Of a stretch of 55,180 bases of DNA, positions 1-7,108 are shown one piece after another (position 1 is the stretch's first letter; every line of letters starts with the position of its first letter). The stretch is from positions 1 to 55,180 of the forward strand of contig JACPNP010000016.1 of the NCBI GenBank assembly GCA_016185365.1. The letters run 5' to 3'. The notes beneath the pieces were generated by a model. It did no database searches. It had not been told where the DNA came from and saw nothing but the letters and a program-made list of their open reading frames with translations. Origin of the DNA: Terriglobales bacterium. GTDB taxonomy: Bacteria > Acidobacteriota > Terriglobia > Terriglobales > Acidobacteriaceae. Made by a program: the position numbers and the translations under genes.

Positions 1-228
1 CGCCTGTTCGAACAGGGTCAGCTTCGCCAGACACTTTTCCACGTCGAAGACCAGGATGATCCGGTCTTCGAGGGAATGCATCCGGTAGTGCGTCACCTGG
101 GTGCGGAAGAATTCCCGCCCCAGGATCGACGGCAGCCGCCCCGCCTCCAGCGACACGCGGAAATACCTTCGCAGCATCCCGATGGTCAGGCCGCGATAGA
201 GAGAGATCTCGGCTCGGGTCTCGATCAT
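1..228 (-). CDS. Possible sigma-70 region 4-like regulator, N-terminal 76 codons (runs off the window)
   Basis: The frame is open from ATG at 228 to the window edge. It begins MIETRAEISLYRG and carries FRTQVTHYRMHSLEDR and ILVFDVEKCLAKLTLFEQA. The FDVEKCLxKL-LFEQ segment resembles the lead-in to the helix-turn-helix of sigma-70 region 4-like proteins, but the helix-turn-helix itself would lie outside the window, so the family call is tentative. The start codon overlaps the stop of the zinc-ribbon gene by 4 bp (ATGA), which indicates translational coupling and one transcript. It is the third gene read leftward from the S24-controlled promoter region. Alternative: an unrelated small acidobacterial protein. 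The gene looks real; the function is weakly supported. Confidence 0.55.
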   Translation of the reverse strand, partial: MIETRAEISLYRGLTIGMLRRYFRVSLEAGRLPSILGREFFRTQVTHYRMHSLEDRIILVFDVEKCLAKLTLFEQA

Positions 229-407
229 GACTGCACGCTCCCCGGCCGCTGGGTATGGGCGTGTGAGGGTCGCGCCCCGGTGGCGGTCTGCGCCACGGCC
301 ATCTCCTGCATCGCGCCGTGGCAGGTCACGCAATACACCCACCCGGTTCCCGACGGCCGCATCCACAACCGGCCGCACCGCTCGCAGATCTTCAGTTCCA
401 CTCGCAT
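225..407 (-). CDS. Small zinc-ribbon protein (60 aa)
   Basis: Cys8-x2-Cys11 (CERC) and Cys26-x2-Cys29 (CVTC) form a four-cysteine zinc ribbon; the C-terminal 30 residues are low-complexity. A GGAGG box at 412-416 precedes two adjacent ATGs. The one at 407 has a 4-nt spacer and is preferred over 410 (1 nt); a further in-frame ATG at 422 would place the Shine-Dalgarno inside the gene. The stop overlaps the next gene's start (ATGA). A strong hairpin with a T-run lies just upstream at 421-458, so expression needs read-through or antitermination from the 67-residue gene. Zinc ribbons of this size bind nucleic acid or RNA polymerase in other systems, but no specific function can be assigned. Confidence 0.6.
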   Translation of the reverse strand: MRVELKICERCGRLWMRPSGTGWVYCVTCHGAMQEMAVAQTATGARPSHAHTQRPGSVQS

Positions 408-420
408 CATTCCTCCAAAC

Positions 421-458
421 AAAAAGGGCCCTGCGCCGGATCATGTCCGGCACAGGGC
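421..458 (-). terminator. Intrinsic terminator between the 67-aa gene and the zinc-ribbon gene
   Basis: The arms GCCCTGCGCCGGA (428-440) and TCCGGCACAGGGC (446-458) pair over 13 bp with one G-U in RNA and a 5-nt loop. Read on the minus strand, the hairpin is followed by CCTTTTTGTTT. It sits directly before the Shine-Dalgarno of the zinc-ribbon gene, so it should attenuate the downstream pair. Confidence 0.7.
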
Positions 459-570
459 TCGTTTCAGTCACGAAGCACCTGGGGTGCTATTCAGTTGTTT
501 CTATGATCGCGCTTGGCCCTTCGCCTTGCCCCCAACACCGTACGCCCGATGACCAGCGGCCTGTCGGCCC

Positions 571-774
571 CTAGCCACTGCTTTTACGGAAATACCCCTC
601 CTCGTACCCGGATTTCAGCACGTGTCCGTTCTGCACCACCACGCTGAGCTTCCCGCTGAAGCGCAACTCCCGCAGCAATCGCTCGACCGCTGCCGAAAGC
701 ACCTCCGCGTTCCGCACCTTGCGGCGGAGTTCCACGAACGCCTGCTCCGGGTCCCGTACTGCGACTTCCGACAT
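571..774 (-). CDS. Small protein of unknown function (67 aa)
   Basis: The sequence starts MSEVAVRDPEQAFVELRRKV. It has a charged, predicted helical first half (residues 8-38), then a beta-rich stretch with LSVVVQNGHVLKSGYEEGYF, and ends RKSSG. AGGAG at 781-785 lies 6 nt before the ATG. It is the first gene of the leftward operon, whose -10 is at 816-821, and the TGCTATA/TATAGCA operator lies between the -10 and the start codon. I do not recognise the family. Size, charge and position next to an S24 repressor fit a small DNA-binding or regulatory accessory protein; that role is inference. Confidence 0.6.
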   Translation of the reverse strand: MSEVAVRDPEQAFVELRRKVRNAEVLSAAVERLLRELRFSGKLSVVVQNGHVLKSGYEEGYFRKSSG

Positions 775-784
775 GGCACGCTCC

Positions 785-807
785 TGCTATAGCTGATTGA
801 TATAGCA
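785..807. promoter_or_regulatory. Inverted-repeat operator, probably for the S24 repressor
   Basis: A perfect 7-bp inverted repeat, TGCTATA (785-791) and TATAGCA (801-807), has a 9-bp spacer. A third TATAGCA is at 884-890, between the -35 and -10 of the repressor's own promoter. The inverted repeat lies at about +3 to +25 of the leftward promoter. The arrangement fits repression of the operon plus autoregulation. Confidence 0.6.
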
Positions 808-815
808 TGCAGGAT

Positions 816-845
816 ATCCTAATCGCCGCCGGGATTCGCTGTCAA
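816..845 (-). promoter_or_regulatory. Promoter of the leftward small-gene operon
   Basis: On the minus strand there is a consensus -35 TTGACA (840-845) and a -10 TAGGAT (816-821) with an 18-bp spacer. Transcription would start near 809, just before the inverted-repeat operator. Confidence 0.6.
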
Positions 846-873
846 GGAGTTTATTTCCTTTCCGTGTAACGAG

Positions 874-902
874 TTGCAGCGCCTATAGCACAGTGTTATG
901 AT
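874..902 (+). promoter_or_regulatory. Promoter of the S24 repressor gene, predicting a leaderless mRNA
   Basis: TTGCAG (874-879), a 17-bp spacer and TATGAT (897-902). The ATG at 909 begins 7 nt after the -10, where transcription normally starts, and no Shine-Dalgarno is present. TATAGCA (884-890) lies in the spacer, where a bound repressor would block RNA polymerase. Confidence 0.6.
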
Positions 903-908
903 GGGCCC

Positions 909-1625
909 ATGAAATTCCGCCAATTGCAGGAGAATCTTCGCAAATCCTTGCGCGCCCGCATCGACGCCGGCCACCTCACCGGCCTCCGCCTGGCCCAGCA
1001 GACCGGCTTCCAGCAGGCCCATATCTCCAATTTTCTGAACTCCAAACGCTCCCTCTCGCTCGAAGGCATGGACAAGGTGCTCACCGTGCAGCGCATCTCC
1101 GTGCTCGATCTGCTCGACCCGGCGGAGATCAACAAGCGCGCCAGCATCATCCCGCCGTCGCCCGACGAGTTCGAGGACGTGATCCTCACCGAGGGCGCGG
1201 TGGCCGCGGGCGAGCCGCGCATCATCGCGGAGAACGTCAAGGAGATCCTCAAATTCAAGAAGTCTTTTCTCCGCCGTCTGCGTCCCAACCTGGCCGCGGT
1301 CCGCGACGACTGGAAGCGCTTCGTCATGATCAAGGTGGACGCCCACGAAGGCATGAGCATGTACCCGCGCCTGCTGCCCGGCGCCACCTTGCTCATCGAC
1401 CGGCACTACAACTCGCTCGACCCTTACCGCAAGAACGAACAGAACATGTATGCGGTGCGCAAGGATGGCGGCTGCACGGTTAAATATGTGGAGAAGGCGG
1501 ACAACACGCTGGTCCTCCGCCCCCATAACCAGGCCTACCCGGTCTCGGTCATCAATGTGGAAGAGGACAAGACCTACGCGGATTACATCGTCGGCCGCGT
1601 CTGCCACGTCTCCATCGAAGCTTAG
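909..1625 (+). CDS. S24-family (LexA/CI-like) transcriptional repressor
   Basis: 238 residues. The N-terminal helix-turn-helix is at about residues 25-50 (LAQQTGFQQAHISNFLNSKR). The C-terminal S24 peptidase-like fold carries SMYP with Ser150 and TVKYVEK with Lys192, matching the Ser-Lys dyad of LexA and CI repressors; Ala100-Gly101 in VAAGEP is a plausible self-cleavage site. Such proteins repress until RecA*-stimulated autocleavage or another signal inactivates them. The gene is divergent from three small genes, with shared TATAGCA operator-like sites between them, so it probably controls both directions. The mRNA is likely leaderless. A small terminator follows. Whether this is a prophage remnant or a domesticated stress switch cannot be decided here, since the regulated operon leaves the window. 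Confidence 0.88.
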   Translation: MKFRQLQENLRKSLRARIDAGHLTGLRLAQQTGFQQAHISNFLNSKRSLSLEGMDKVLTVQRISVLDLLDPAEINKRASIIPPSPDEFEDVILTEGAVAAGEPRIIAENVKEILKFKKSFLRRLRPNLAAVRDDWKRFVMIKVDAHEGMSMYPRLLPGATLLIDRHYNSLDPYRKNEQNMYAVRKDGGCTVKYVEKADNTLVLRPHNQAYPVSVINVEEDKTYADYIVGRVCHVSIEA

Positions 1626-1648
1626 TCTGGTCTATTGCCACAAACACC

Positions 1649-1677
1649 AAAGGCACAGCCTTCGCGCTGTGCCTTTT
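1649..1677 (+). terminator. Intrinsic terminator after the S24 repressor gene
   Basis: A perfect 11-bp stem, AAAGGCACAGC (1649-1659) and GCTGTGCCTTT (1666-1676), has a CTTCGC loop and is followed by TTGTG. It lies 24 nt past the stop codon. Confidence 0.8.
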
Positions 1678-1769
1678 GTGATTGAGGCAACGTCACCCGC
1701 CCGTTTCACTGGTCTCGGCTGTTGTCAGGAAGATCGGCGATACCGGCTCCGCTGGTCAGACCACCTGCA

Positions 1770-2216
1770 TCAAGCCGGCCACAGTCTCGGATGTTCGCGT
1801 TTGGTCCATTCTTCCAGTCTGGACCTTAATGCAATCGCCAATCTCAGCATCGCGTCCGCTTCAGAATCCGTGATGTCGGAATCGCCTTCATAGAGATTCC
1901 GGCTTCGTTTCTTCCGGAATCGGTTCAGTAAGTCTCGCTGGTCATTTGCGACCTGCAGAGTGAATTCTGTGGATTCGAACGCCCGTACATGGTGCGAGTC
2001 GCGCCGGTCGGGCCGGTACCCGGCCGCGCCGAGTGCGGCAGTGGCGGCGATCAAGGCCGCATCATAGGCGAACCGGAACCTCCCCGCTGCGCTCAACCCT
2101 GACACCTGGCTGTCAAGAATTGAACGGTCGAGCTGGGCCAGCCAGCCGTGAAACTCCTCCGGAGTCGCGGCGTGCGCCTGCAACCAGCTGTTCTCAAGCC
2201 ATTGCGCCAAGCTCAT
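1770..2216 (-). CDS. HEPN-domain protein (toxin-like partner of an MNT pair)
   Basis: 148 residues, mostly helical. The C-terminal part has RFRKKRSRNLYEGD (residues 99-112), then DITDSEADAMLRLAIAL, matching the basic motif and last helix of SAV_6107-type HEPN proteins, although the usual Asn after Arg is shifted. HEPN proteins partnered with MNT nucleotidyltransferases act as ribonucleases or as AMPylated, neutralised toxins. The start overlaps the end of the MNT gene by 23 bp, so the two are translationally coupled, antitoxin first. No other gene is in this unit. The pair could be a toxin-antitoxin or abortive-infection module; RNase activity is inferred from the family and the catalytic motif is not textbook. 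Confidence 0.78.
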   Translation of the reverse strand: MSLAQWLENSWLQAHAATPEEFHGWLAQLDRSILDSQVSGLSAAGRFRFAYDAALIAATAALGAAGYRPDRRDSHHVRAFESTEFTLQVANDQRDLLNRFRKKRSRNLYEGDSDITDSEADAMLRLAIALRSRLEEWTKREHPRLWPA

Positions 2217-2784
2217 CTTGGTCCCCGATCAACCATACTTTGGGCCCGCGAACGATCTCCCTCGCGAACGGGTTGTTCGCGCGTAGTTTCTCACGAATTT
2301 CCGTCTCGGAATATGCGACCGGATTGACTTCACGCCCCAGGATTCGTTCGGCTGACCGGAGAAGGATCACTGACTCCTCGAAACTTGCGTCGCCCACGAT
2401 GCAAACATCCACATCGCTGCTGCTGGATTCTTTCGCGCGCGCCATGGAGCCAAAGACGAATGCGAATCGGATCTTGGCGGCAAGTGGCTGCAAGGCCTCC
2501 CGCAACACGTCCCCAAGACCGAAGGTCTTCCTCACGATCGACTGTAGCTCACTATAGATGGGCGATTTCAGGTTGGCAGTGTAAAACACCTGATTCCCGC
2601 GGCGCTGGCTGGTGACCAATCCCGCTTGCTCCAAAATAGTTAATTCCCGTTTTGCATTCCCGGGCAACACTTGCGCACGTCGCGCGATTTCCCGGATGTA
2701 AAAACTCTCGTCTTGATGGAGAAAAAGATAGGACAGGACCGCGCCGCGATCTCGTCCAAACAGGATTCTAGGTAGAGTATTCAT
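2194..2784 (-). CDS. Winged-helix plus MNT-type nucleotidyltransferase (antitoxin-like)
   Basis: 196 residues. Residues 8-70 form a winged helix-turn-helix (REIARRAQVLPGNAKRELTI, then LVTSQRRGNQVFYTA). Residues 105-165 are a minimal nucleotidyltransferase with Gly112-Ser113, ten residues, then Asp124-Val-Asp126 (SSSDVDVCIVG), the GSx10DxD metal-binding signature. Paired MNT proteins transfer AMP to the HEPN partner and neutralise it. The fused DNA-binding domain suggests that this protein also represses the pair. Two near-identical 17-bp palindromes end 1 bp before its ATG and are the obvious binding sites. No Shine-Dalgarno precedes the ATG, so a leaderless transcript is possible. Confidence 0.85.
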   Translation of the reverse strand: MNTLPRILFGRDRGAVLSYLFLHQDESFYIREIARRAQVLPGNAKRELTILEQAGLVTSQRRGNQVFYTANLKSPIYSELQSIVRKTFGLGDVLREALQPLAAKIRFAFVFGSMARAKESSSSDVDVCIVGDASFEESVILLRSAERILGREVNPVAYSETEIREKLRANNPFAREIVRGPKVWLIGDQDELGAMA

Positions 2785-2822
2785 GTTCTAATAATTAGAA
2801 CTATTGTTCTATATATTAGAAC
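2785..2822. promoter_or_regulatory. Two tandem palindromic operators upstream of the MNT-HEPN operon
   Basis: GTTCTAATAATTAGAAC (2785-2801) and GTTCTATATATTAGAAC (2806-2822) share the arms GTTCTA/TAGAAC. Their centres are exactly 21 bp apart, two helical turns, which favours cooperative binding of two dimers on one face. The AT-rich core must also contain the minus-strand promoter. The winged helix of the MNT protein is the likely ligand. Confidence 0.75.
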
Positions 2823-2851
2823 AAAAATCAACTACAAAAAATTTGGCGGCC

Positions 2852-3565
2852 TTACGCTGTGACCAGCGTCCCCACCGCTTCCCCCGCCACCACCCGCCGG
2901 ATGTTCCCGTGTTTGTTCAGGTTGAAGACGATGATGGGCATCTTGTTGTCCTTGGAGAGCGAGATGGATGTGGTGTCCATCACCTTCAGCCCCTTCTGGA
3001 TGATGTCGAAGTAGCTGATCTGCTCGAACTTCACCGCTTCTTTCACCAGCACGGGGTCGGCGTCATAAATGCCGTCGACTTTTGTGGCTTTTAGGATGGC
3101 GTCTGCTTTGATCTCCATGGCGCGGAGCGAAGCGGCGGTGTCGGTGGAGAAGTAGGGGTTGCCGGTGCCGCCGGCGAAGACGACCACGCGGCCTTTTTCC
3201 AGGTGGCGCATGGCCCGGCGCCGGATGTACGGTTCCGCCACCTGGTTCATCTCGATGGCGGTCATCACCCGGGTCTTGACGCCCTGTTTTTCCAGCGCGT
3301 CCTGCAAGGCCAGGGCGTTGATCACCGTGGCCAGCATGCCCATCTGGTCGGCGCTGACCCTGTCCATGTCCTTGGCCTGCACGGCCACGCCGCGGAAGAA
3401 GTTGCCGCCCCCCACCACGATGGCGATCTCCGCGCCCAGCTCGTGCACCTCGCGCAATTCCGCCGCGATCTCATGCACCCGCACCGGGTCCACGCCAAAG
3501 CCTTGTTTCGCCGCCAGCGCCTCGCCGGAGAGTTTCAGCAGGATACGTTTGTACTTGGGCTGCAT
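2852..3565 (-). CDS. pyrH: Uridylate kinase (UMP kinase)
   Basis: 237 residues, full length for bacterial PyrH. It phosphorylates UMP to UDP in cytosolic pyrimidine synthesis. Visible family motifs include [11 protein letters not shown] at the N-terminus, [13 protein letters not shown] in the glycine-rich loop, [42 protein letters not shown] and [17 protein letters not shown]. In most bacteria pyrH follows rpsB-tsf and precedes frr. Here a cytochrome P460 gene and a terminator separate it from tsf, and an MNT-HEPN pair replaces frr. The 30-bp gap to the upstream cytochrome gene could allow co-transcription. Confidence 0.97.
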   Translation of the reverse strand: MQPKYKRILLKLSGEALAAKQGFGVDPVRVHEIAAELREVHELGAEIAIVVGGGNFFRGVAVQAKDMDRVSADQMGMLATVINALALQDALEKQGVKTRVMTAIEMNQVAEPYIRRRAMRHLEKGRVVVFAGGTGNPYFSTDTAASLRAMEIKADAILKATKVDGIYDADPVLVKEAVKFEQISYFDIIQKGLKVMDTTSISLSKDNKMPIIVFNLNKHGNIRRVVAGEAVGTLVTA

Positions 3566-3595
3566 ACCTTTTCAGTATACAGCCCGCGTGCGGCG

Positions 3596-4573
3596 TTATT
3601 TGGCGCTCTTCAGCTTCTCCAGTCTCTCGTTCGCCGCATCGGTGATCGATTTCTTGCGGGCCGCGGGCATGGCTCCGTCTGCCGCGACAAGTTCCAGTTC
3701 CTTGTTGGTCGCATGGCGCGCATCGGCGACCCGGCCGGCCTCCGTATACGCATCCGCCAACGAGTCAAAGGCATTGGCGGAGGTCGGATACTCCCGCGTC
3801 ACCAGCTCGAATACCGCGATGGATTCGGTCGTCTTCTTGTTGCTCAACAGCGCGTAGCCCAGCGAGTTCAAGGCGCCCTCGGTCAGCAGTGATTCCGGAT
3901 GCTTCGCCTTGTCCTCGCGATAGGCGGCCTCGGCGGCGGCCCAACCTCTTTCCGTCACCACTTTGCTCCAGCGGTGCGCATTCAGGGGCACGCTGATGCC
4001 CTTCTTGATCGTTCCCTTTTCGATGGCCACGTCCAGCAGGGCCGGGTAGAACTGAGTGAAGGAATGTTCCACCGCCGCGTTGGCGTCATGGCACGCGAAG
4101 CAACCCGCCGCTTTGGGCAGCGGCGCGGTCGCTGGTTCGGTGAGGCTCATGTCGTAATAGCGCCAGAGGTCCGGCTTCGATGAATCCTTCACCTCCATCT
4201 CCAGCGCCTCCAGGGTGTCCTGGAAATTCCCGCGCTTGTTCGGCGGGCTGTTCACGGCCGAGGTATAGATCTCCAGAGCGAACATCGTCTTGTCCGGCCA
4301 CTGGCCGGTCTTGAGGAACTCGCGGTACGACTCCGGATTCACGAACACATTGGTGAATGCAGGCGGCGCGCTGCCGCCGTTCTGCGTCGGTCCGTAGTTC
4401 ATCCCCAGCCCGGAGGAGAGGAAGACCCACTCCCGGTAGTTGTCCGGCCGCTGCAGCTTTCCGTCCGCCGTATAGTGCGGTTGGTTGGCCGATGGGGAGG
4501 GCTCAGGAAGTGGACTGTCCAGGCTGTATGCCGCTATGAACAGCGCCAGAATCGAACTGCCTATGATTTTCAT
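3596..4573 (-). CDS. Secreted cytochrome P460-domain protein with C-terminal TPR repeats
   Basis: 325 residues. A signal peptide (MKIIGSSILALFIAAYSLDS) is followed by a P460-like domain at about residues 40-170, containing NYREWVFLSSGLGM and one haem site CFACH at residues 158-162. The last 120 residues form about two TPR units (LNSLGYALLSNKKTTESIAVFE, then FDSLADAYTEAGRVADARHA). P460 cytochromes are periplasmic c-type haem proteins that oxidise hydroxylamine or NO in some bacteria; the substrate here is unknown. The ATG at 4573, 6 nt after CAGGA, is preferred over the one at 4579, which directly abuts it. It interrupts the usual tsf-pyrH order, an unusual location for a haem protein. Confidence 0.82.
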   Translation of the reverse strand: MKIIGSSILALFIAAYSLDSPLPEPSPSANQPHYTADGKLQRPDNYREWVFLSSGLGMNYGPTQNGGSAPPAFTNVFVNPESYREFLKTGQWPDKTMFALEIYTSAVNSPPNKRGNFQDTLEALEMEVKDSSKPDLWRYYDMSLTEPATAPLPKAAGCFACHDANAAVEHSFTQFYPALLDVAIEKGTIKKGISVPLNAHRWSKVVTERGWAAAEAAYREDKAKHPESLLTEGALNSLGYALLSNKKTTESIAVFELVTREYPTSANAFDSLADAYTEAGRVADARHATNKELELVAADGAMPAARKKSITDAANERLEKLKSAK

Positions 4574-4689
4574 GGTCATTCCTGGAGACGCCGCTCCGTC
4601 GGATTTGTTACATGGGACGTTTCATTCGTCCCGGGACGGGTGACGGAATGTGATCCTGGAAGAGCGTACACCCCCTGCGGCGACCGGCA

Positions 4690-4720
4690 ACAGAAAAAGC
4701 GGCCGGGAGGTCCCGGCCGC
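4690..4720 (-). terminator. Intrinsic terminator after tsf
   Basis: GCGGCCGGGA (4699-4708) and TCCCGGCCGC (4711-4720) pair perfectly. On the minus strand they are followed by TTTTTCTGTT. A second small hairpin, GATCCA-ACGC-TGGATC, lies between this and the tsf stop. Together they separate tsf from the cytochrome gene. Confidence 0.85.
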
Positions 4721-4739
4721 ATGATCCAACGCTGGATCG

Positions 4740-5402
4740 TTACTCTTCTTTCGCCTGCTGCTCGCCCAGCTTGCTGATGGCGACGGTCTCGCCGGCATCG
4801 CCCACCTTGAAGCGCGCGTAGCGGCGCACGGTGATGTTCTCGCCCAGCTTGCCGATCTTGCTGGCGATCAACTGGCCCACGGAGATGGTCTGTTCCTTGA
4901 TGAAGGGCTGGTCCAGCAGACAGGCCTCTTCATAGAACTTTTCCATCTTGCCTTCCACGATCTTCTCCACCACATTGGCGGGCTTGCCTGTGGCCGCGGC
5001 CTGGGCGCGGTAGATCTCGCGCTCGCGGTCGAGGTCCGCCGCCGTCACGTCCTCGCGGCGCACGAACTTCGGGTCGGTGGCGGCGATGTGCATGGCGATG
5101 TCGCGGCCCAGTTCCTTGAAGTCGTCGGTGCGGGCCACGAAGTCGCTCTCGCAGTTCACTTCCACCATCACGCCGATCTTGCCTCCGGCATGGATGTAGC
5201 TGATGACGGCGCCTTCACTGGTCACGCGGGTCGCCTTCTTGGCCGCCGAAGCCAGACCCTTCTTGCGCAACACGACCACGGCCTGTTCCAGATCGCCCTT
5301 GGATTCCACCAGCGCGGATTTGCAGTCGCCCATGGGGGCGCCGGTCTTTTCGCGCAATTCTTTGACTTGTGTGGCTGTGATGTTCATAGCGGTTGTGCTC
5401 AT
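4740..5402 (-). CDS. tsf: Translation elongation factor Ts
   Basis: 220 residues, the short form also found in Thermus and many other bacteria rather than the ~280-residue E. coli type. EF-Ts recharges EF-Tu by exchanging GDP for GTP. Signatures are VKELREKTGAPMGDCKSAL at the N-terminal UBA-like domain and VEVNCESDFVARTDDFKELG in the core. ATG 5402 (MSTTAMNITA) has AGGAAAG about 9 nt upstream; an internal ATG five codons on is a possible alternative. It lies 97 bp downstream of rpsB, and a 10-bp hairpin occupies the gap. A strong terminator follows. Confidence 0.97.
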   Translation of the reverse strand: MSTTAMNITATQVKELREKTGAPMGDCKSALVESKGDLEQAVVVLRKKGLASAAKKATRVTSEGAVISYIHAGGKIGVMVEVNCESDFVARTDDFKELGRDIAMHIAATDPKFVRREDVTAADLDREREIYRAQAAATGKPANVVEKIVEGKMEKFYEEACLLDQPFIKEQTISVGQLIASKIGKLGENITVRRYARFKVGDAGETVAISKLGEQQAKEE

Positions 5403-5440
5403 GAGTCCGTTCTTTCCTGAAAATGGATTCCTTCACGCAA

Positions 5441-5463
5441 CGACCCGCGCTCAGCGCGGGTCG
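5441..5463 (-). other. Hairpin between rpsB and tsf
   Basis: CGACCCGCGC (5441-5450) and GCGCGGGTCG (5454-5463) form a perfect 10-bp stem with a 3-nt loop. No T-run follows on the minus strand, so it is more likely a processing or mRNA-stability element than a terminator. Confidence 0.45.
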
Positions 5464-5499
5464 CTCTAGCAACGAGGAACGAAAAACTAGATACCCGGT

Positions 5500-6342
5500 C
5501 TACTCGGCGGCGGCCGCTTCGGCCTCCACGTCTTCCTTGGCCGCGGCCGGCGCCTTGCGCACGCCTTCGACCACTTCCTCCATGTTGACTTCGCCGGTCT
5601 CTTCCGCCGGCGCCGCTTCCGCGACTGCGCCCGCCAGTTCCGCCGCCTGCTTGTCGGTGGCGGCGGTCACGCCTTCCACGATGCTGTCGGCGACCTTCGA
5701 GGCGAACAGCCGGATGGCGCGCAGCGCGTCATCGTTGCCCGGGATCACATGGTCTACTTCGCTGGGATCGCAGTTCGTGTCCACCACCGCGACCACCGGG
5801 ATGCCCAGGCGCCGCGCTTCCTTCACCGCGATCGCTTCCTTGTTGGAATCGATCACGAAGAGCACGTCCGGCAGCCGGTTCATGTTCTTGATGCCCGCCA
5901 GGTTGGCCTGCAGGTGCTTGCGCTCCCGCTCCAGCTTGATGACTTCCTTCTTCGGCAGCAGCTCGTACCGGCCGTCGGTGGACATCTCGTCCAGCTCCTT
6001 CAGCCGCTTCACCGATTTCTGCACCGTCACCCAGTTGGTCAGCAATCCGCCCAGCCAGCGGTTGTTCACGTAGAACATGCCCGAGCGGGTGGCTTCTTCG
6101 GCGATCGCGTCCTGCGCCTGCCGCTTGGTGCCGACGAACAGCACCGTCTTGCCCTGCGACGCCATCTCCTGCACGAACTTGCTCGCGTCCTTGAACATCT
6201 TCAGCGTCTTCTGCAGGTCGATGATGTAAATGCCGTTGCGCTCCCCGAAGATGTATTCCTTCATCTTGGGGTTCCAGCGCTTGGTCTGGTGCCCGAAGTG
6301 GACGCCCGCTTCGAGCAGCTCTTTCATGGTGATGGTGGCCAA
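5500..6342 (-). CDS. rpsB: 30S ribosomal protein S2
   Basis: 280 residues. Residues 1-225 match S2: [44 protein letters not shown] and [20 protein letters not shown]. The last 50 residues are an Ala/Glu-rich acidic extension ([20 protein letters not shown]), longer than in E. coli (241 aa) but common in GC-rich phyla. An AGGAGA Shine-Dalgarno lies just upstream. It precedes tsf in the classic rpsB-tsf order and follows rpsI by about 320 bp of repeat-containing spacer. Confidence 0.97.
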   Translation of the reverse strand: MATITMKELLEAGVHFGHQTKRWNPKMKEYIFGERNGIYIIDLQKTLKMFKDASKFVQEMASQGKTVLFVGTKRQAQDAIAEEATRSGMFYVNNRWLGGLLTNWVTVQKSVKRLKELDEMSTDGRYELLPKKEVIKLERERKHLQANLAGIKNMNRLPDVLFVIDSNKEAIAVKEARRLGIPVVAVVDTNCDPSEVDHVIPGNDDALRAIRLFASKVADSIVEGVTAATDKQAAELAGAVAEAAPAEETGEVNMEEVVEGVRKAPAAAKEDVEAEAAAAE

Positions 6343-6504
6343 GGTAGTTCTCCTTTTTAGATCTGCATCCGGCGATTGTTTCCGGGGGCCGGATTGATTC
6401 CCGTCGCCCGCCCTACCTTGTTAGCAGGAGCGGGAAGATTTGGCCGCACTGTCCACTTCCTTCGTACGGGACGGGCCATGCGCCCCCGCCGAAGCACCGC
6501 AAAG

Positions 6505-6620
6505 ATTACAAACTTGTCATCCCGAGCTATTACAACTTGTCATCCCGAGCCATTACAAACTTGTCATCCCCGAGCGGAGCGCCGCGTTCTTTGCGGCGCG
6601 AAGCCGAGGGACCCTGGTCT
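6505..6620. repeat. Short tandem repeat leading into a GTCATCCCGAG-type intergenic palindrome
   Basis: The 343-6662 spacer between rpsI and rpsB (6343-6662) has no gene. It contains three tandem units of about 23 bp, each with ACTTGTCATCCCGAG and ATTAC, starting near 6505, 6528 and 6551. The third runs into a hairpin, GCGCCGCGTTCTTTGCGGCGC (approximate arms GCGCCGC/GCGGCGC at 6580-6601), then CGAAGCCGAGGGACC. This is a dispersed bacterial interspersed repeat rather than a gene. Confidence 0.6.
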
Positions 6621-6662
6621 TGACCGACTGCCGACAGCCAAAAACCGAAAGCCTGAAGCGCG

Positions 6663-7058
6663 TTAGCGCTTCGAGAACTGGAACCGCTTGCGGGCGCCCT
6701 TCTGCCCGTACTTCTTGCGTTCCTTGCCGCGGCTGTCGCGCTCCATCAGGCCTTCGGCCTTCAGCTTCTTGCGCAGCTCGGTGTTGAACTCCACCAGCGC
6801 GCGGGCCACACCCAGCTTCACCGCGTCCGCCTGGCCGTTGATGCCCCCGCCGGAAGTCGTGGCCAGCACGTCGAACTGGCTAAGCGCTTCCGCCATTTCC
6901 AACGAATACTTGGCCGCGCGGCGCTGCGCCGGCGTCACGAAGAACTCTTCGAACGACTTGTCATTGACCGTGAACTTGCCGTTGCCCGGACGAAGGAACA
7001 CGCGGGCCACCGCGCTCTTGCGGCGTCCTGTCCCGTAATATTGCACCAGTTCTGCCAT
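6663..7058 (-). CDS. rpsI: 30S ribosomal protein S9
   Basis: 131 residues, standard length. It starts [20 protein letters not shown] and ends RKRFQFSKR, the conserved basic tail that reaches the P-site t[24 protein letters not shown] is the conserved central block. It follows rplM by 137 bp of low-complexity DNA, keeping the conserved rplM-rpsI order, and presumably uses the rplM promoter. Confidence 0.97.
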   Translation of the reverse strand: MAELVQYYGTGRRKSAVARVFLRPGNGKFTVNDKSFEEFFVTPAQRRAAKYSLEMAEALSQFDVLATTSGGGINGQADAVKLGVARALVEFNTELRKKLKAEGLMERDSRGKERKKYGQKGARKRFQFSKR

Positions 7059-7108
7059 CTTCTCGCTCTCGGCTGTCGGCCTTTGACTTCCGCTCGGACA
7101 GCGTGGGT

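Noticed and set aside
76-574. Overlapping plus-strand frames over the left end
   Set aside because: They run antisense to the coupled minus-strand small genes; composition is Arg/Pro-rich shadow coding with no family features.
819-1607. Long minus-strand frame opposite the S24 repressor
   Set aside because: It is the antisense shadow of a well-supported gene, with Arg/Val/His-rich low-complexity sequence.
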